Origin: Corallochytrium limacisporum
Lineage: Eukaryota > Opisthokonta
Assembly (NCBI GenBank): GCA_002811645.1
Contig: PDIP01000010.1
Coordinates: 239,842 to 303,841 of the forward strand
DNA length: 64,000 nucleotides
Reading direction: 5' to 3'
A model generated the notes under the pieces. It had not been told where the DNA came from. It ran no database searches and was given only the letters and a program-made list of their open reading frames with translations. Below, piece after piece: positions 17,868 to 28,634 of this stretch. The position numbers were made by a program, and so were the translations under genes. How positions within the stretch are numbered: the first letter of the stretch is position 1; each line of letters opens with the position of its first letter.

Positions 17868-18570
17868 CTACACCAGGCCACCTTGTGAGATCTTGGAAGT
17901 GTACATGTTGAGGGCACGGGTGAGTTCCTCGTTCTCCTTCTTCAGAACATTTAGACGTTTCTGCAGTTCCTTGGACTGCTGCTTGGTAAGGTCGTAGTCA
18001 CGGAGTAGAGTGGCATTACCGACCAGACCATGTCTTGACTTCAGGGCTGTGGTTGAGTTGCGGAGGCGGTCCCGAGAACACTTGACACTGTTGACGGAGT
18101 CCGCTCCTCCAGCAGTTGACCCTCTACCAGGTTTAACTGTCGTCCCTTAGTGTAATTGTCCTGTTTTACGTGATGAAGTTTCTCTTTGATGTGGGTCAGA
18201 ATCTGTACATTCTGATGGATCTTCTTGCGCAGCTTACTGAGCTCTTCGTTACGTTCCCCAATCTTTTCGTTGTAGGTTTGGTTCTCAATCTTGAGCTGTT
18301 CAAAGTCAATAAGATGCAGGCCTTGCTCATCTCCTCGCTTTGCTTCAATTGAGTCTCGTACTCGTTCAGCGCACTGGTTAGGATGGCGTGCTGCAGGCTC
18401 CATTCCTTGACGGCTACGGCCTTCTCGTACTCGGCCGCGTTCATGGCACAGACCACCTTTAGTCCAATTGGTTTTCCATTCGCACTGCTAACCGACATTG
18501 CGCCAAACTCCTTGAGCCGTTGCTTGTATTCCACCTGGAGTTCTGCTATCACCTCTTGGGCCTGGTTCAT
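17868..18570 (-). pseudogene. CCDC96/CFAP184-like ciliary coiled-coil gene split over three frames
   Basis: Coding similarity runs continuously on the minus strand but changes frame twice. Frame 1, from the ATG at 18570, reads the coiled coil to KQSEEMSKA near 18325. Frame 2 continues with GLHLIDFEQLKIENQTYNEKI, RNEELSKLRKKI and VQILTHIKEKL, the hallmark of CCDC96/CCDC113 proteins. Frame 3, from about 18105, gives RDRLRNSTTALKSRHGLVGNATLLRDYDL and a coiled-coil tail ending at TAG 17868. Each break is explained by one missing base. No splice signals sit at the joints. An upstream frame with ATG at 18872 (54 codons) may supply the N-terminus through a GTAAGG...CAG intron. CCDC96-CCDC113 is an axonemal complex in flagellate cells. 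Sequencing error and true decay cannot be separated here. Confidence 0.7.
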
Positions 18571-18872
18571 GTTGCTACTGAAGCGAGACTTCTCCTGGGC
18601 GAGATCCACTCCAACTGAAGGTCTCCCGGCAGTGAGACACACACGCACATTCTGGGTGCCACAGCAGCCTTTCCCTCTTTGATCAACCGACACCTTGGGT
18701 CTCGTCCCTACCAGCTGAGTGAAGACTTCGTGACCCCACCGAACAAGTCGTCATCACCCCGAGTACCCCGGATCCGTTCCTCCCTTACCACACTATCAAT
18801 TTGCTTCCCCGATCGTTTGACGGAATTGGGTGGAAACCTGCGCTCGTACCCCCGGGAGCGTACCGCAGACAT

Positions 18873-19216
18873 GAATGCTGGCCCTCACACTCTCGCCCTC
18901 CAGGTGGATTAAAGTGGGCCGTATGTATAATTACGCGGTCCCGTTGACATTTGATATACGCTGGTTCACTTTGTATGGAAAGGGGAGAGTTTGTTGCAGT
19001 GGGCGTCCAGGGGGAGGGTTGGGCTTTGGCGCCGGTACTTTGGGAGTGATGCGCTGTTTCAGTTTGTGAACCAGGTATCTAATGTTCATGCTCAGTAATG
19101 TGGCGGACAAGAAGTGTTTGTTTGATGTATAGTAGTACAACTAGTTGATGTCCATAGCATGCCGTAATTGGAGAACAGACGATAGCACAAAGCAAAATTG
19201 AAGTGCGCAGATCACC
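18873..19216. other. Divergent intergenic region CCDC96-like / Ras-like
   Basis: 344 bp between divergent starts. It contains a short AT-rich GATGTATAGTAG near 19121-19132, about 85 bp before the GTPase start, that may act as a TATA element. Nothing else is recognised. Confidence 0.35.
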
Positions 19217-19792
19217 ATGACCGATAAAGAGACCGCAATATCGTATTCTCCTAAACCTTTAAGGATAGCTGTTTTGGGTCCTGCGGGCGCTGGAAAGACA
19301 TCTCTTCTGACAAGGCTGATGGAAGACAAGTTTCTGGGTAAACCTGAACACACCATTGAAGACATCTTTGAGGTCAAGTATACGAAGGGCAATACAACGC
19401 ACATTGTTCTTTTTCTTGACACAATCGGATCCAATGTAGCAGAAGCAGCGCAAACCTCGTACATCATGAAGGCGCATGGAGTGCTCTTAGTATGTGACTC
19501 GACCACAGATGACATTGCACTCCTATCGTTACACAAGCGCATGGTTAAATTGAGAGGCTCCGACATCCCCTGCCTTACCTTAGCCACAAAGAGCGACTTA
19601 CCTGCTGGAGACGAGCACAAGAAACCAAGCATATCAGGGACACTGAGAGTCAGTGCAAAAGACAACACCTCAAAGGAAATCCTCGCTCTCATTGATCCCC
19701 TGCTGGGACAGGTGATAAAGCAAGAGTGCAAGAACGCTCAAGGTCATTCGGATAGCAAGACGAAGGTACGAAAGTTCTTCGGTAAGATATAG
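19217..19792 (+). CDS. Degenerate Ras-like small GTPase
   Basis: A 191-residue Ras-fold protein. The P-loop is intact (GPAGAGKT, residues 21-28) and a switch I Thr may be T46. Switch II reads DTIGSN (68-73) instead of DTAGQE, so the catalytic Gln is absent. G4 is TKSD (114-117), lacking the canonical Asn. G5 SAK is at 136-138. There is no C-terminal CaaX box; the tail is basic (KTKVRKFFGKI). Loss of the Gln and the weak NKxD suggest low or altered hydrolysis and nucleotide preference, as in Di-Ras, Rap-like and other atypical Ras families. The ATG at 19217 fits. The minus-strand open frame over the same DNA is a shadow. Confidence 0.75.
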   Translation: MTDKETAISYSPKPLRIAVLGPAGAGKTSLLTRLMEDKFLGKPEHTIEDIFEVKYTKGNTTHIVLFLDTIGSNVAEAAQTSYIMKAHGVLLVCDSTTDDIALLSLHKRMVKLRGSDIPCLTLATKSDLPAGDEHKKPSISGTLRVSAKDNTSKEILALIDPLLGQVIKQECKNAQGHSDSKTKVRKFFGKI

Positions 19793-20014
19793 TAAAACCA
19801 TGTACAACCTGCAACAGCAAAGTCAATTAATTCGGAAATTCTATTATGGACCTTCTTTAGATTTGTCAATATTCTTGCAGGTGGCAAAAGTACAACGCCA
19901 AAGCAGTCACCCGATCGCAAAAGCGCAAAGAGATGATGGTTTGGAATTCCGGTCACCTGTCGAGCGTGACACGTCGCTCCTTTCCACTGTTCGGATTCTT
20001 GCCAAAAGGTTTCT

Positions 20015-21004
20015 CTAATTCGAACTTGGGGAACCACTGCTCACGGATGACCGCCGAGGCCCACACTTGTACGCCCGAGCTTCTGCTGCCGCAAGATTTG
20101 GAATCTCAACCTCATCTACACCAACGAGGACTGTAGAACATAAAATGAAGTCGGGTTTGTTCGTGGCATGGTTGTAGAAAATGTCAGACAAGGTTTGCAG
20201 CCATGTGTACGACGAGTCAGTTCGCATGAAACGGTAACAAACGTCCGGCCGATCTCCTTCAACTGCCTTCTTGTGACTCTCCGCAATGTGCCCCAGATCC
20301 TCTGGATGGTAGAAGTTGTATCCGGAAAGATGCATAATATCATCTTCTGAGTAACCTAATATCCCTTCAACATTGGGAGAGTAATAGAGGAACAGGCCCT
20401 CAACACTGTGCATTGACATGAAAGCTGTGTTGCAATCCTCTGGCTTGGGGACCTCGTCCACATCTGAATATAGCAAGGTAGCATTATGCAGCTGACCCAC
20501 AGAGATGATCTTTTTCAAGGTTGGATGATATACGCTCACAGCACCAAAGAGTTTGAATCGGGCAGCTTTTCCTGTACGTAGACGTAGGCACCACTGGTGG
20601 GCACTCTTCGCGTGTGTCTGAGTCCTTCTGAAAATTCGCTTAACCTCATTGACCTCATACTTGGACTCAGCAAAGTCTTGCAGCTGTGCACCCAATACCC
20701 GATCTTGTGAATACGAAAGCTGCCGGGCTAAATCACCATGCGATTGTTCAATGGTGCCGTCCGGAGCACAGACGAGGATAATGTAGTGCTTGGCCAACTC
20801 CTCCACTGGCCGTGACTGCATCAAATATTCACGTAAAGTCGATACCCGAGTACTCTCTACATCCTCGTTGTCGATCTTAAAGCTCTCCAGCAGGGCTCCC
20901 AATTGGTCAATGCCATTTGTTTCTAGCGTACGAGGAACTCCGTTAGCAACTTTGGCTACAGGTCCATTCACCGGGCCTTCAGCGGCTCGTTTCACAGTAC
21001 TCAT
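20015..21004 (-). CDS. Double PAS-domain protein related to bHLH-PAS factors, lacking bHLH
   Basis: A 329-residue protein with two PAS domains. PAS-A spans about residues 65-180 (HYIILVCAPDGTIEQSHGDLARQLSYSQDRVLGAQLQDF). PAS-B spans about 190-300 (MHSVEGLFLYYSPNVEGILGYSEDD, NFYHPEDLGHI, YRFMRTDSSYTWLQT). The PAS-B pattern, with HPED and W.QT, is that of ARNT/CLOCK-like proteins. However, the N-terminus (about 60 polar residues) has no basic helix-loop-helix, and no kinase or PAC-linked output domain is present. It could act as a PAS dimerisation partner or small-molecule sensor. The start ATG at 21004 is followed by a low-complexity leader. A missed 5' exon could encode the bHLH, but none is seen in the adjacent 1 kb. 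Confidence 0.8.
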   Translation of the reverse strand: MSTVKRAAEGPVNGPVAKVANGVPRTLETNGIDQLGALLESFKIDNEDVESTRVSTLREYLMQSRPVEELAKHYIILVCAPDGTIEQSHGDLARQLSYSQDRVLGAQLQDFAESKYEVNEVKRIFRRTQTHAKSAHQWCLRLRTGKAARFKLFGAVSVYHPTLKKIISVGQLHNATLLYSDVDEVPKPEDCNTAFMSMHSVEGLFLYYSPNVEGILGYSEDDIMHLSGYNFYHPEDLGHIAESHKKAVEGDRPDVCYRFMRTDSSYTWLQTLSDIFYNHATNKPDFILCSTVLVGVDEVEIPNLAAAEARAYKCGPRRSSVSSGSPSSN

Positions 21005-24000
21005 GTCTTCTGAAAGTCCTCTTTGTCTCCAGAATAGTAGATCGCTCGATAGACTTGTGTAAGATGAATCCCTTTGTCTTTCTACCTTTTTGTCTCACTC
21101 TCTGACGTACCTTCCTCGCTGATTCTTCTGGACATACAATATCAATGTTAGCGACCGCTTCAGGGATTCCAATTTCTCAGTGGTTGGCCTGAAACACCAT
21201 ATTCCGTTCATGAACCGACGACCAGTGACTAATGGATTGGTTGCCCAGACTTCAAACGAATTTCAGTGTGACTACGAGTAGCTCATGTGCGCATAGCTCA
21301 TTCACAAAGTGACTCGGCACCTGCGGTCAGACATGAAGGGGAGCGGCTCACGATGTTGTGAGGTTCTGGTGAACCTTCGCTGAAGGGATACCCGCCGTGT
21401 TTTGGCGGTTCGTGTGTGCGAACAAGTTTTCAGCCGCGATCATTGGCCGAAGGGTCGGTCAGTACCTAGATTGGAGTCTGATGTCCAGTTTGTGATCCAC
21501 CTCCACAGAAGCGCTTTATGATTCGGCCAAGTACGAACGCATAAAACGAACCCTTTCCCCCCTTCCACACCGTTAAACCCCCCCCCCCCTTACCTTGTTT
21601 TCTCCCCAACCGGCGTCAATCCTCCCCTTTTTCTTCCCGCTAATTCAGGAACGGACGGGCTAAACTTTCTTCTTGGCTGCCCCTACCTGGACGGAGGTGG
21701 AAAAAAAAATTGCGCCCCTCCCACCCCTCCCCTGTTTCTCGGGTGCGCGTGCGCCAAGAATCTCTCTTCGCGGCCGCAGCTGAGAGGTGCGCTTCTGGCA
21801 TCCCTGCCTGGGGTACAAAAGGTGCAGTGTCTGCCTCATCATCCGGAATCAGAGAGGTACGAACATTACTGGCGGCGCTGGTAGTGAGCGAGGGCGGAAG
21901 AATCAGTGTTTATTTCACTCGTTGTTGGTTGAATACTGCAAAGTAAAAGAAAAAACTGTTTTGGTCGAGTGGGTCACTTTCGTTCATCTCAAACTGTTCA
22001 AGACTGCGTGCTACCCTTGCCGTCCGTCTGTGTATCCTTTATAGATTTCTCTTTTGCAAGCACTCCGATCGCAAACCGATTATTTTCTGTGCCATGTCCT
22101 CAGTATCTATGGTGCGGTGGCCCAACACAACATTTCGTTCACCGCGGTCGCTGGCAACTGAAACCCCCCCAACCACGCAACCCAAACTGTCGCGTTTAGA
22201 ATGGGAAGGAGTTTGTTCGCTACCATCACCGGTGATCAGCAGTGCACACCAGGGCTATAAAATTCTGCGCAACAAATTCACCTGTATCACACCCACCTAG
22301 TAAGAGCAGAAACGAGGGGCTGCAGTGAACTCAAACCTTTTCGAGGAACATGGAAAGAACGCTCGGTTTCTTCCTCTGTACTTGCAGTACTGGGATCTCC
22401 ACTGCACTACTGGTCAGGTTGCTCGAGACTTATGGCTGAAGGGTGCAAGCCATGGGCTTCGGCGCTCATTAGCAGGCGAAGGAAACTTTGGCCCACCCCC
22501 CCCCCTCCTCTCCCCGCGCGCCCGTCCCCCCCCTTCTCCCCGGGGGCGGGGGTGGGGATGATTTGAGCTCGCGAGTTTTTGCAGACTGTCCGTTTTGAAC
22601 CGTTTCTTTTTGTCACACTCACAGAGCCAAACAAAAATTCTCTTGCACAACCGAAACAGCAAATTCCCAGTCGCTTTTCTAACTACCGTCGGTTTCACAC
22701 TGTCCGCGCTATGTTATGTGGCGCAGGTGTGCGGATTTCCCCCGCCCTTCCTTTCGGCCGGTAAGGTTCTTCTTTGTAGTGGACGTTTCAGACACATAAA
22801 CACCGAAGAAAACAAACGAAAGAGCATGTTCACAAAGAGCAGTAAACAGACCGACCCGATAACACCATGCACCGGCATTTCGTCAACACAGCGAAGCGAA
22901 AGGATCGGGGAAACTTTCTCTTTGTTTGTGCACATGCGCTCTCTCGTGGTTTGCCCGCCCGCTTAAGATCTTTGGTTTCGAATGTACTGTGTCTCTCCCC
23001 TCCCTTCTCGACCCTGAGTGTCAGTGAAAAGTACGGGCCAACGGGCCTTGCTCACTCCCCTGTCTCTCCACGCTGGCAAAGGGGGGGGGGAGGGGAGGCA
23101 GGGGCGGGGGCATATGTTTCCATGGGGGTAGGGGAATATTAAGAGGGGGGGGATGTATAGGAAATATTTGTCCCCCTCCCCCTTCCATTCACCCGGGTAC
23201 CGCCCTGTGCAGGGGGGGGGGGAAGTGGACAAAAGCTTTCAATTTCATTAGAGCACTGGCTCGCGATCCCCAACGACGACCTCAAGGTTCTATAGGAGAG
23301 CACAAATCACATTAGTTTCAGAACGCGGGCACGCGAATGTCCCTACGATTTCAGCATTGTCGGGGAAATAGAGAACAATATGCTTTGGATGCACGACAGG
23401 ATCATGAACAAAATGTGAGCGATCGGAGTCTGTAAGCTCTCGTCATATGCAAGTGGTTAAGTGTTTCTTAAGGCCCATGAAGAGAGTCAGTAACAAATCT
23501 GAGATCTTCCTTTAGGGGATGGACATCGATTTATCTTTAATAACAGTCGCCATTTTGAACATCCCTGCAAGAGAACGATGAGAAAGCGCCATGTCCCGTG
23601 GACACTGCGAGTGGGGCACACAGACTCACACATACCGCGCGAGAAAGAGAGACAGCAGGCAACGCGAACGGGCGACCGAATAGTGATGCTGTGCCCATCT
23701 CGTGCTATCCGTGCGCCTCCCATACCAGTTCTGGTCGTCAACCCATTTGATACGTGTTCAAATCAGAAGCCGCAGAGTAACGGGAATTAAGTGATAAAGA
23801 AGAATGAGAGCGACATGTAAAAGAAAGGGGATCCAGTTACCCCAGCAGCAGCAGCAGCAGCATACGATGCTGTCTTGCTGCGATGGCGTACCATGCGGGG
23901 CCGGTTGTTCCATTTCCATTTCCCAGATGACAACGCCTTGATTAAATATGTCAATTCCAGCCCGATAAGCCTGCATCGGGAGGAGTTCTGTGACACAACA

Positions 24001-26854
24001 CCCAACAACACCAGACTGCCCATTGGGTAATGTCCCGTCGTCGTTTACGGAATGTCGTTTGTGCATGTGCGAGGATCCGTGCACGGTCCGTGCTTGGGGA
24101 GTAATCCTTCGAAGGAACGGGGCTCCCTGTAAATATTACGAAGACTCCCAAATTTCCTTCTCTTTGCGTCCCCCTTTCGGGGATCCGTTGGGGAATTCGC
24201 CGGGATGTTGCCGTTACAATGGGAGCGGTACACTTGCGCTGGGATTCTTTGGCGACGACGCCACATTGAACGGATCACATGCCAAAGCTGCGCATCTAAT
24301 TCAGGAGAGCAAAGAACAATTGTTTGGTGGTTCACCTACTGGTCACCTACTGGTGGAACACACAGGCAGACAGAAACCTAGGAGCGCACTGTCTTTAGAT
24401 GCGGGCAAGGCAGGCCTTTGGGGAGGACAAACCAAATTCCGCGGGTCGATCCAGTGGTTGGATCTTTGTATCTTTATGGCGGGACATGATCAGTAGACCA
24501 CCGGAGTCTCATAGAGGTTGGACCAATCCAAGAGCACTGTGAAACTGGTGGCTATAGGCAACTGATCAACTTGTCCGTACCATGCCCACTCGGGTCCCAT
24601 CCATCATCACCGCAGTCTCTCAATCCCCACCGCCACCTACCATGCACTGCCTGCACATCCTGGATTTGTGGTGATTACATCCCGACCAGGTCACCCTTAC
24701 CGGAAGAAGCATACCTTCTCCGCATTCCTATAGGAGAAACTCTGACGCACTGGATAATCAATCCAGTTCCCCGTCCACAAAAGAGAGCAGAGCTGGGGGC
24801 GCGCCCCTGTCGTTTTGTGTGCTGACCATGTGCACACAAGAACACATTGGAACACCAAAGGTAGCCCACCTTCACGTTAAAATCCCTCGGGATCTTGTGC
24901 TCAAGAGAATCACGTTCCTGTCAAAGACGACCGCCTTCCGTCTACACTGTGAGCATCTTCGGATCCCACAGGGTCTGCTTCGAGGTTGTGTTGTTTGTCT
25001 GGTGGAGAACAAGGCTCAGGAATTAATGCATGGTCATTTTGACCGATCAAACACACTAATAGAAGCTGGCAGGAGTGGACATTCTACCCGTTGCGGAAAG
25101 AACCCGCTTCATTTGAGTGATGACTGTCTACCATATAGAACCCTGGTCTACGTCATTTCACAAGCCTTACGATTCAGCTGGCCCTTCATTTTCTTTGTCG
25201 GCCAATTGTTAATTGTTGCGCTTCGATGCTGGACAGCTACTGCATGTGGGCCGACAAAACACTTGGACTGGAGAGAGCGATAGACAAAGCCTGCGTATCA
25301 AAGTAACCACGCAGTCGCACCTCCAAATCAAATCCTCACCATCGAATATACAACCGTCCGCACATTGGGGCCCCTGGGGTCCCGGAGCCATCTCCCAATC
25401 ACTGCCCACAACTTCTTTATCCCCAACCCCAACTTCTCCCAGGCGGGGTGTCCCTAATCTCCCCAGGATGTTTCCCTCCCAACGACGAGCGAGGCGGGTT
25501 GGGAAATATGGGTCCCCTCTTCCCGCCTTGTCGTCGCCCTCTGCCAAACTGGGACAACCTGGTCTCCCCGCTCCCCCGTCCCCCGGCCGGGGGAGCGGGG
25601 GAACAAACCGCCGCAGGTGCGGCAAGTGTCCAAGTGGACAGTCTTGTCGCCAACAACAACATGCAGCCGGGTTTCACCAGACATCTGTATGGACAGAGAC
25701 ACCATCGAAGTCATCACCGTCTGTAGGAGAATGAAATGATCATCGTCTGAGCTAGCGATGTCCATCTACCGATCCATTCAAAAATTTATCGTCCACCATA
25801 CCGGGACTCACATCCCAGCAACAATGGCAACGTCTACGGAAAAGACATCATTCGGGGGCACCTCTGCCAAGCATCGTTAGATTATCCTCCACAAGAGGTG
25901 TTGATGGACCACTCCTGTGGGATGTCTAACGGACCACGAGATCTTCCTGTAGCAGATGCCAAATCGTTTTAGGTCAAACTCTCCCTCATCCGTGTCGCAT
26001 CTTCGTCGAGTAGGAAGGCAAGCAACTCCCGGCAGCATTGTCTTGCGCATGGCAGGCATCCTTCAGATGGGGAATAACATGCTTGAGGACTTCGATCCCC
26101 AAATTGGTTTGCGGATTAAAGCGGTGATGTCTCGTTCTGGTGACGATGTAATTGGGGTTCCCTCGGGGAGCAGGGAACGTCTCTCCTCGCCGAGGGAGGC
26201 AGCCGGGGAGAACGGAGAGACCGGGGGGGATTTGAGAAGGGGCCCATTTTCCCTTCATCCTCGACAAAAATATTAGACCCCCAATCACTATTCAATCCAT
26301 TAAATTGTGTTCATAGGGGATCAGGTTATGGTCTAAGTGTTTGGAGAGGGAGATGAAAAAAGGGGGAGGGGGCCCGAGTGCGAAGGTTTGCAATGGAGCA
26401 ACCGAAGAGGGGGGGGGTGGGGGCTACGGTGGTGGCGGCTCTGTTCGTCAACAACTTCCTTAGCGTTTTGTTCGGTGTTCACCACCCCCCCCGTAGTACT
26501 CTGTCTACTCGAGTGGATGAGCGGGAAGGGGAATCGCAGGGATTCTGTTTAGCTGGCGGCGCAGGACTGACTCTCGACGCTTTTGCGCACGTCCGTTCCG
26601 ATCTTTTGCGTATCGTGCCGGCACACCCCTGTCTTGGTTCTTTACGTTTACCGACCAACCGTTGTGGATGTCACATGATGTAGACTGGGTCAAACATGTG
26701 ACCGTCAAGATGGTAACATTTGTGCTTATTGTGATGGATGGTAATGGTAGATCAGGCGAATGTTATGCCTCACAAGCACAGCACCGTTCTCCGGCTTAGT
26801 GCACTTCGGAAACAGTTTACAGCGTCAGGTCGTAACGGGACACAAAACAAAAAG
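21005..26854. other. Gene-free stretch of 5.8 kb between divergent genes
   Basis: The longest gap between recognised genes in the window. It holds poly-C/poly-G tracts (21577-21591, 22496-22545, 23080-23110, 23211-23222), a short CAG run (23844-23862) and a hairpin cluster at 21361-21462. The open frames inside, up to 168 codons, have compositions typical of chance frames and no domain pattern. It may contain long upstream regulatory DNA or noncoding transcripts. Confidence 0.5.
21361..21462. other. Cluster of five short hairpins
   Basis: Perfect or near-perfect stems follow each other. AGGTTC/GAACCT is at 21361-21376 and CCTTC/GAAGG at 21374-21386, which competes with the first. CCGCC/GGCGG is at 21392-21408 and GTTCG/CGAAC at 21408-21423. 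TTGGCCGA/TCGGTCAG is at 21443-21462. No protein-coding explanation is seen. It is a candidate structured RNA or protein-binding DNA element. Confidence 0.4.
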
Positions 26855-27577
26855 ATGGCCACCTCGTTTGCAGGCCTAGGGCACCAGTACGCTCCCTTGG
26901 AGAGCAAGGATCAATTCATCGATGCAGGCATTCGCCGCTTTGTGGCCGCTTCTACCCTTGAAACTACCCTCGAGGCCCCCAAGCTGCGTCTTGAGACCCT
27001 GAAGTCTCTTGATCATGCATTCAAACCACCGCAGGTGTACATCTCCCTAGTTAAGGGTGCTGTGCTCGGGCCCCTGACCGCAGAAAAGCGGGAAAAGATC
27101 CCTGAGGCTTTTGCTGTCGTCGTCGCCAAGGACATCAGCTACAATACTACCAAGGCCATCTTTCAGCAATATGCCATAAATCACATGAAGCCGTTAATAG
27201 CAGAACGCCTGATGACCGACGTCAGCGCCGAAGCCATCCGTATCCTCGATAAGGATGGTGCCAGCTTTGCCGCCACGTACTACGCCATCTTCAAGGCCGG
27301 ATGCTACGCCGCCACCCTTACCCACGCCGCCATCTATGCCGTTGAACAGTTTGTAGAGATCGCTAAAGTCTACCTTGCACCCAAGGAGACTATCCCCACA
27401 AAGCCTGTGGATGCGAAGCGGAAAGCCTTTGTCGACGTCAGTGCTGAGCATATGTCCCGGTTCCTGGGGTCCGTGCTGCTGAGCGGCATCGGTGCGGCCT
27501 TGGGTACCATGATCTCCCCTGGACGCGGTACCTTTGTCGGTGCCTTGGTCGGTGACTCAATCCTGTATGTCTTTTGA
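26855..27577 (+). CDS. Uncharacterised protein with glycine-rich C-terminal hydrophobic segment
   Basis: A 240-residue protein from the ATG at 26855, which has a strong context (AAAAAGATGGCC). The frame also has an ATG at 26738. Codon use and the conserved-looking alternation of helices indicate a real gene. Visible parts: an N-terminal helical half; an Ala/Tyr-rich helix (FAATYYAIFKAGCYAATLTH); and a C-terminal segment with regularly spaced glycines (GSVLLSGIGAALGTM, GRGTFVGALVGDS) resembling a glycine-zipper membrane insertion. I do not recognise the family. A mitochondrial or other organelle membrane location is possible. It is convergent with RPL11. Confidence 0.6.
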   Translation: MATSFAGLGHQYAPLESKDQFIDAGIRRFVAASTLETTLEAPKLRLETLKSLDHAFKPPQVYISLVKGAVLGPLTAEKREKIPEAFAVVVAKDISYNTTKAIFQQYAINHMKPLIAERLMTDVSAEAIRILDKDGASFAATYYAIFKAGCYAATLTHAAIYAVEQFVEIAKVYLAPKETIPTKPVDAKRKAFVDVSAEHMSRFLGSVLLSGIGAALGTMISPGRGTFVGALVGDSILYVF

Positions 27578-28024
27578 ACGACAAACGCTTTCAGGAATCT
27601 CCCTGTTCCATGATGACCAGAGTTAAATACAAGAGTCATACGTAACTCGTCCTATAAAACACGTTCAATATGAAGGTTTGAAATTGGTTTATGATTAGGA
27701 AAAAATTTTCGATATGCAATGCAACTAAGTCATGATCAAAAGGGTTCCAAAGAGGTAAACCTGTTGTGCTAAATAGGATAGTCTCCTTCTTCCGCATAGG
27801 CTGTACCTTTGGGACCCTTTTGCTGTGATGAAATTATGCCGGGTGGTGATGAACCATTGCAGTGTGCGTTAAAAGGGGACAACGACAACGGCCAAACAGA
27901 TTGTGTTTGTGAAGTGATACTATGTTATGTTGATGATTGGTTGATGTTTCAAGTAAATAGGAAACAGGGGCATTATGTTTTGTTGTTCGTGGAACAAGGT
28001 TTAAAAACAAGCGGAAGACCCAAT
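27578..28024. other. Convergent intergenic region
   Basis: 447 bp between two converging 3' ends, AT-rich, presumably both 3' UTRs. A long plus-strand open frame (27809-28582) crosses it into the RPL11 antisense strand but is a shadow of RPL11. Confidence 0.5.
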
Positions 28025-28555
28025 TTACTTGTTCAGCAGGATACCATCGAACTTCTGCTGGAACCACTTCATGGTCTCCTCGGCGTCGATCTTATGGGAG
28101 GCACCAATCTTGCCAGACTTAATCTTCTTCTTGTTGACGCGGCCACCGCCACGGCGTCCCATAACTACGAAAAAGTCCATACCGTAGATACCGATGCTAG
28201 GATCGTACTTGATACCCAGATCAATGTGCTCCTGAATACCGAAACCGAAGTTACCAGTGCTGCTGAAGTTGGCGCGACGGAGTTCGTACTCCTTAACCTT
28301 CAATCCGCGCTCGATAATCTCAAGGGCCTTCTCGCCACGGACGGTAACGGAGACAGCGATCTTTTCGTTACGACGAATACCGAAAGAACGGATAGTGAAG
28401 CGGGCCTTAGAGCTCTTTGGGGTCTGACCAGTCAGCTGCTCCAACACCTTGGAGGCACGAGTCAGACGATCACCAGACTCACCAACACAGATGTTGACGA
28501 TGAGCTTGCGAACGACGAGCTCGCGCATAGGGTTTGCGCTCTTATCCTTAGTCAT
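28025..28555 (-). CDS. RPL11: 60S ribosomal protein L11 (uL5)
   Basis: 176 residues, the expected length, with the uL5 pattern throughout: [77 protein letters not shown] and the basic [12 protein letters not shown] tail. It binds 5S rRNA with uL18 in the central protuberance of the large subunit. Unlike many intron-rich relatives, the frame is uninterrupted. The ATG at 28555 fits, and a clear TATA box lies about 75 bp upstream. Confidence 0.97.
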   Translation of the reverse strand: MTKDKSANPMRELVVRKLIVNICVGESGDRLTRASKVLEQLTGQTPKSSKARFTIRSFGIRRNEKIAVSVTVRGEKALEIIERGLKVKEYELRRANFSSTGNFGFGIQEHIDLGIKYDPSIGIYGMDFFVVMGRRGGGRVNKKKIKSGKIGASHKIDAEETMKWFQQKFDGILLNK

Positions 28556-28624
28556 GATTATGCAATTATATCTCTACAATGATTCCCGAGTATAACCAGT
28601 CATAAGAGTATATGGTTATCTGAC

Positions 28625-28634
28625 ATTATATACC
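28625..28634 (-). promoter_or_regulatory. TATA box of RPL11
   Basis: The minus strand reads GGTATATAAT about 70-80 bp before the RPL11 start codon. This is the cleanest TATA-like element in the window next to a highly expressed gene. The same string occurs at 9131-9142 on the plus strand. Confidence 0.5.

Noticed and set aside
19141-19731. 196-codon minus-strand open frame opposite the Ras-like gene
   Set aside because: Antisense shadow; the plus frame has the P-loop and other GTPase motifs.
24819-25283. 154-codon plus-strand open frame in the large gene-free stretch
   Set aside because: No conserved-looking motif, no start context and mixed composition; typical chance frame.
27809-28582. 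257-codon plus-strand open frame across RPL11
   Set aside because: It is the antisense of the conserved RPL11 gene; its length follows from codon bias of that gene, and it shows no domain pattern.
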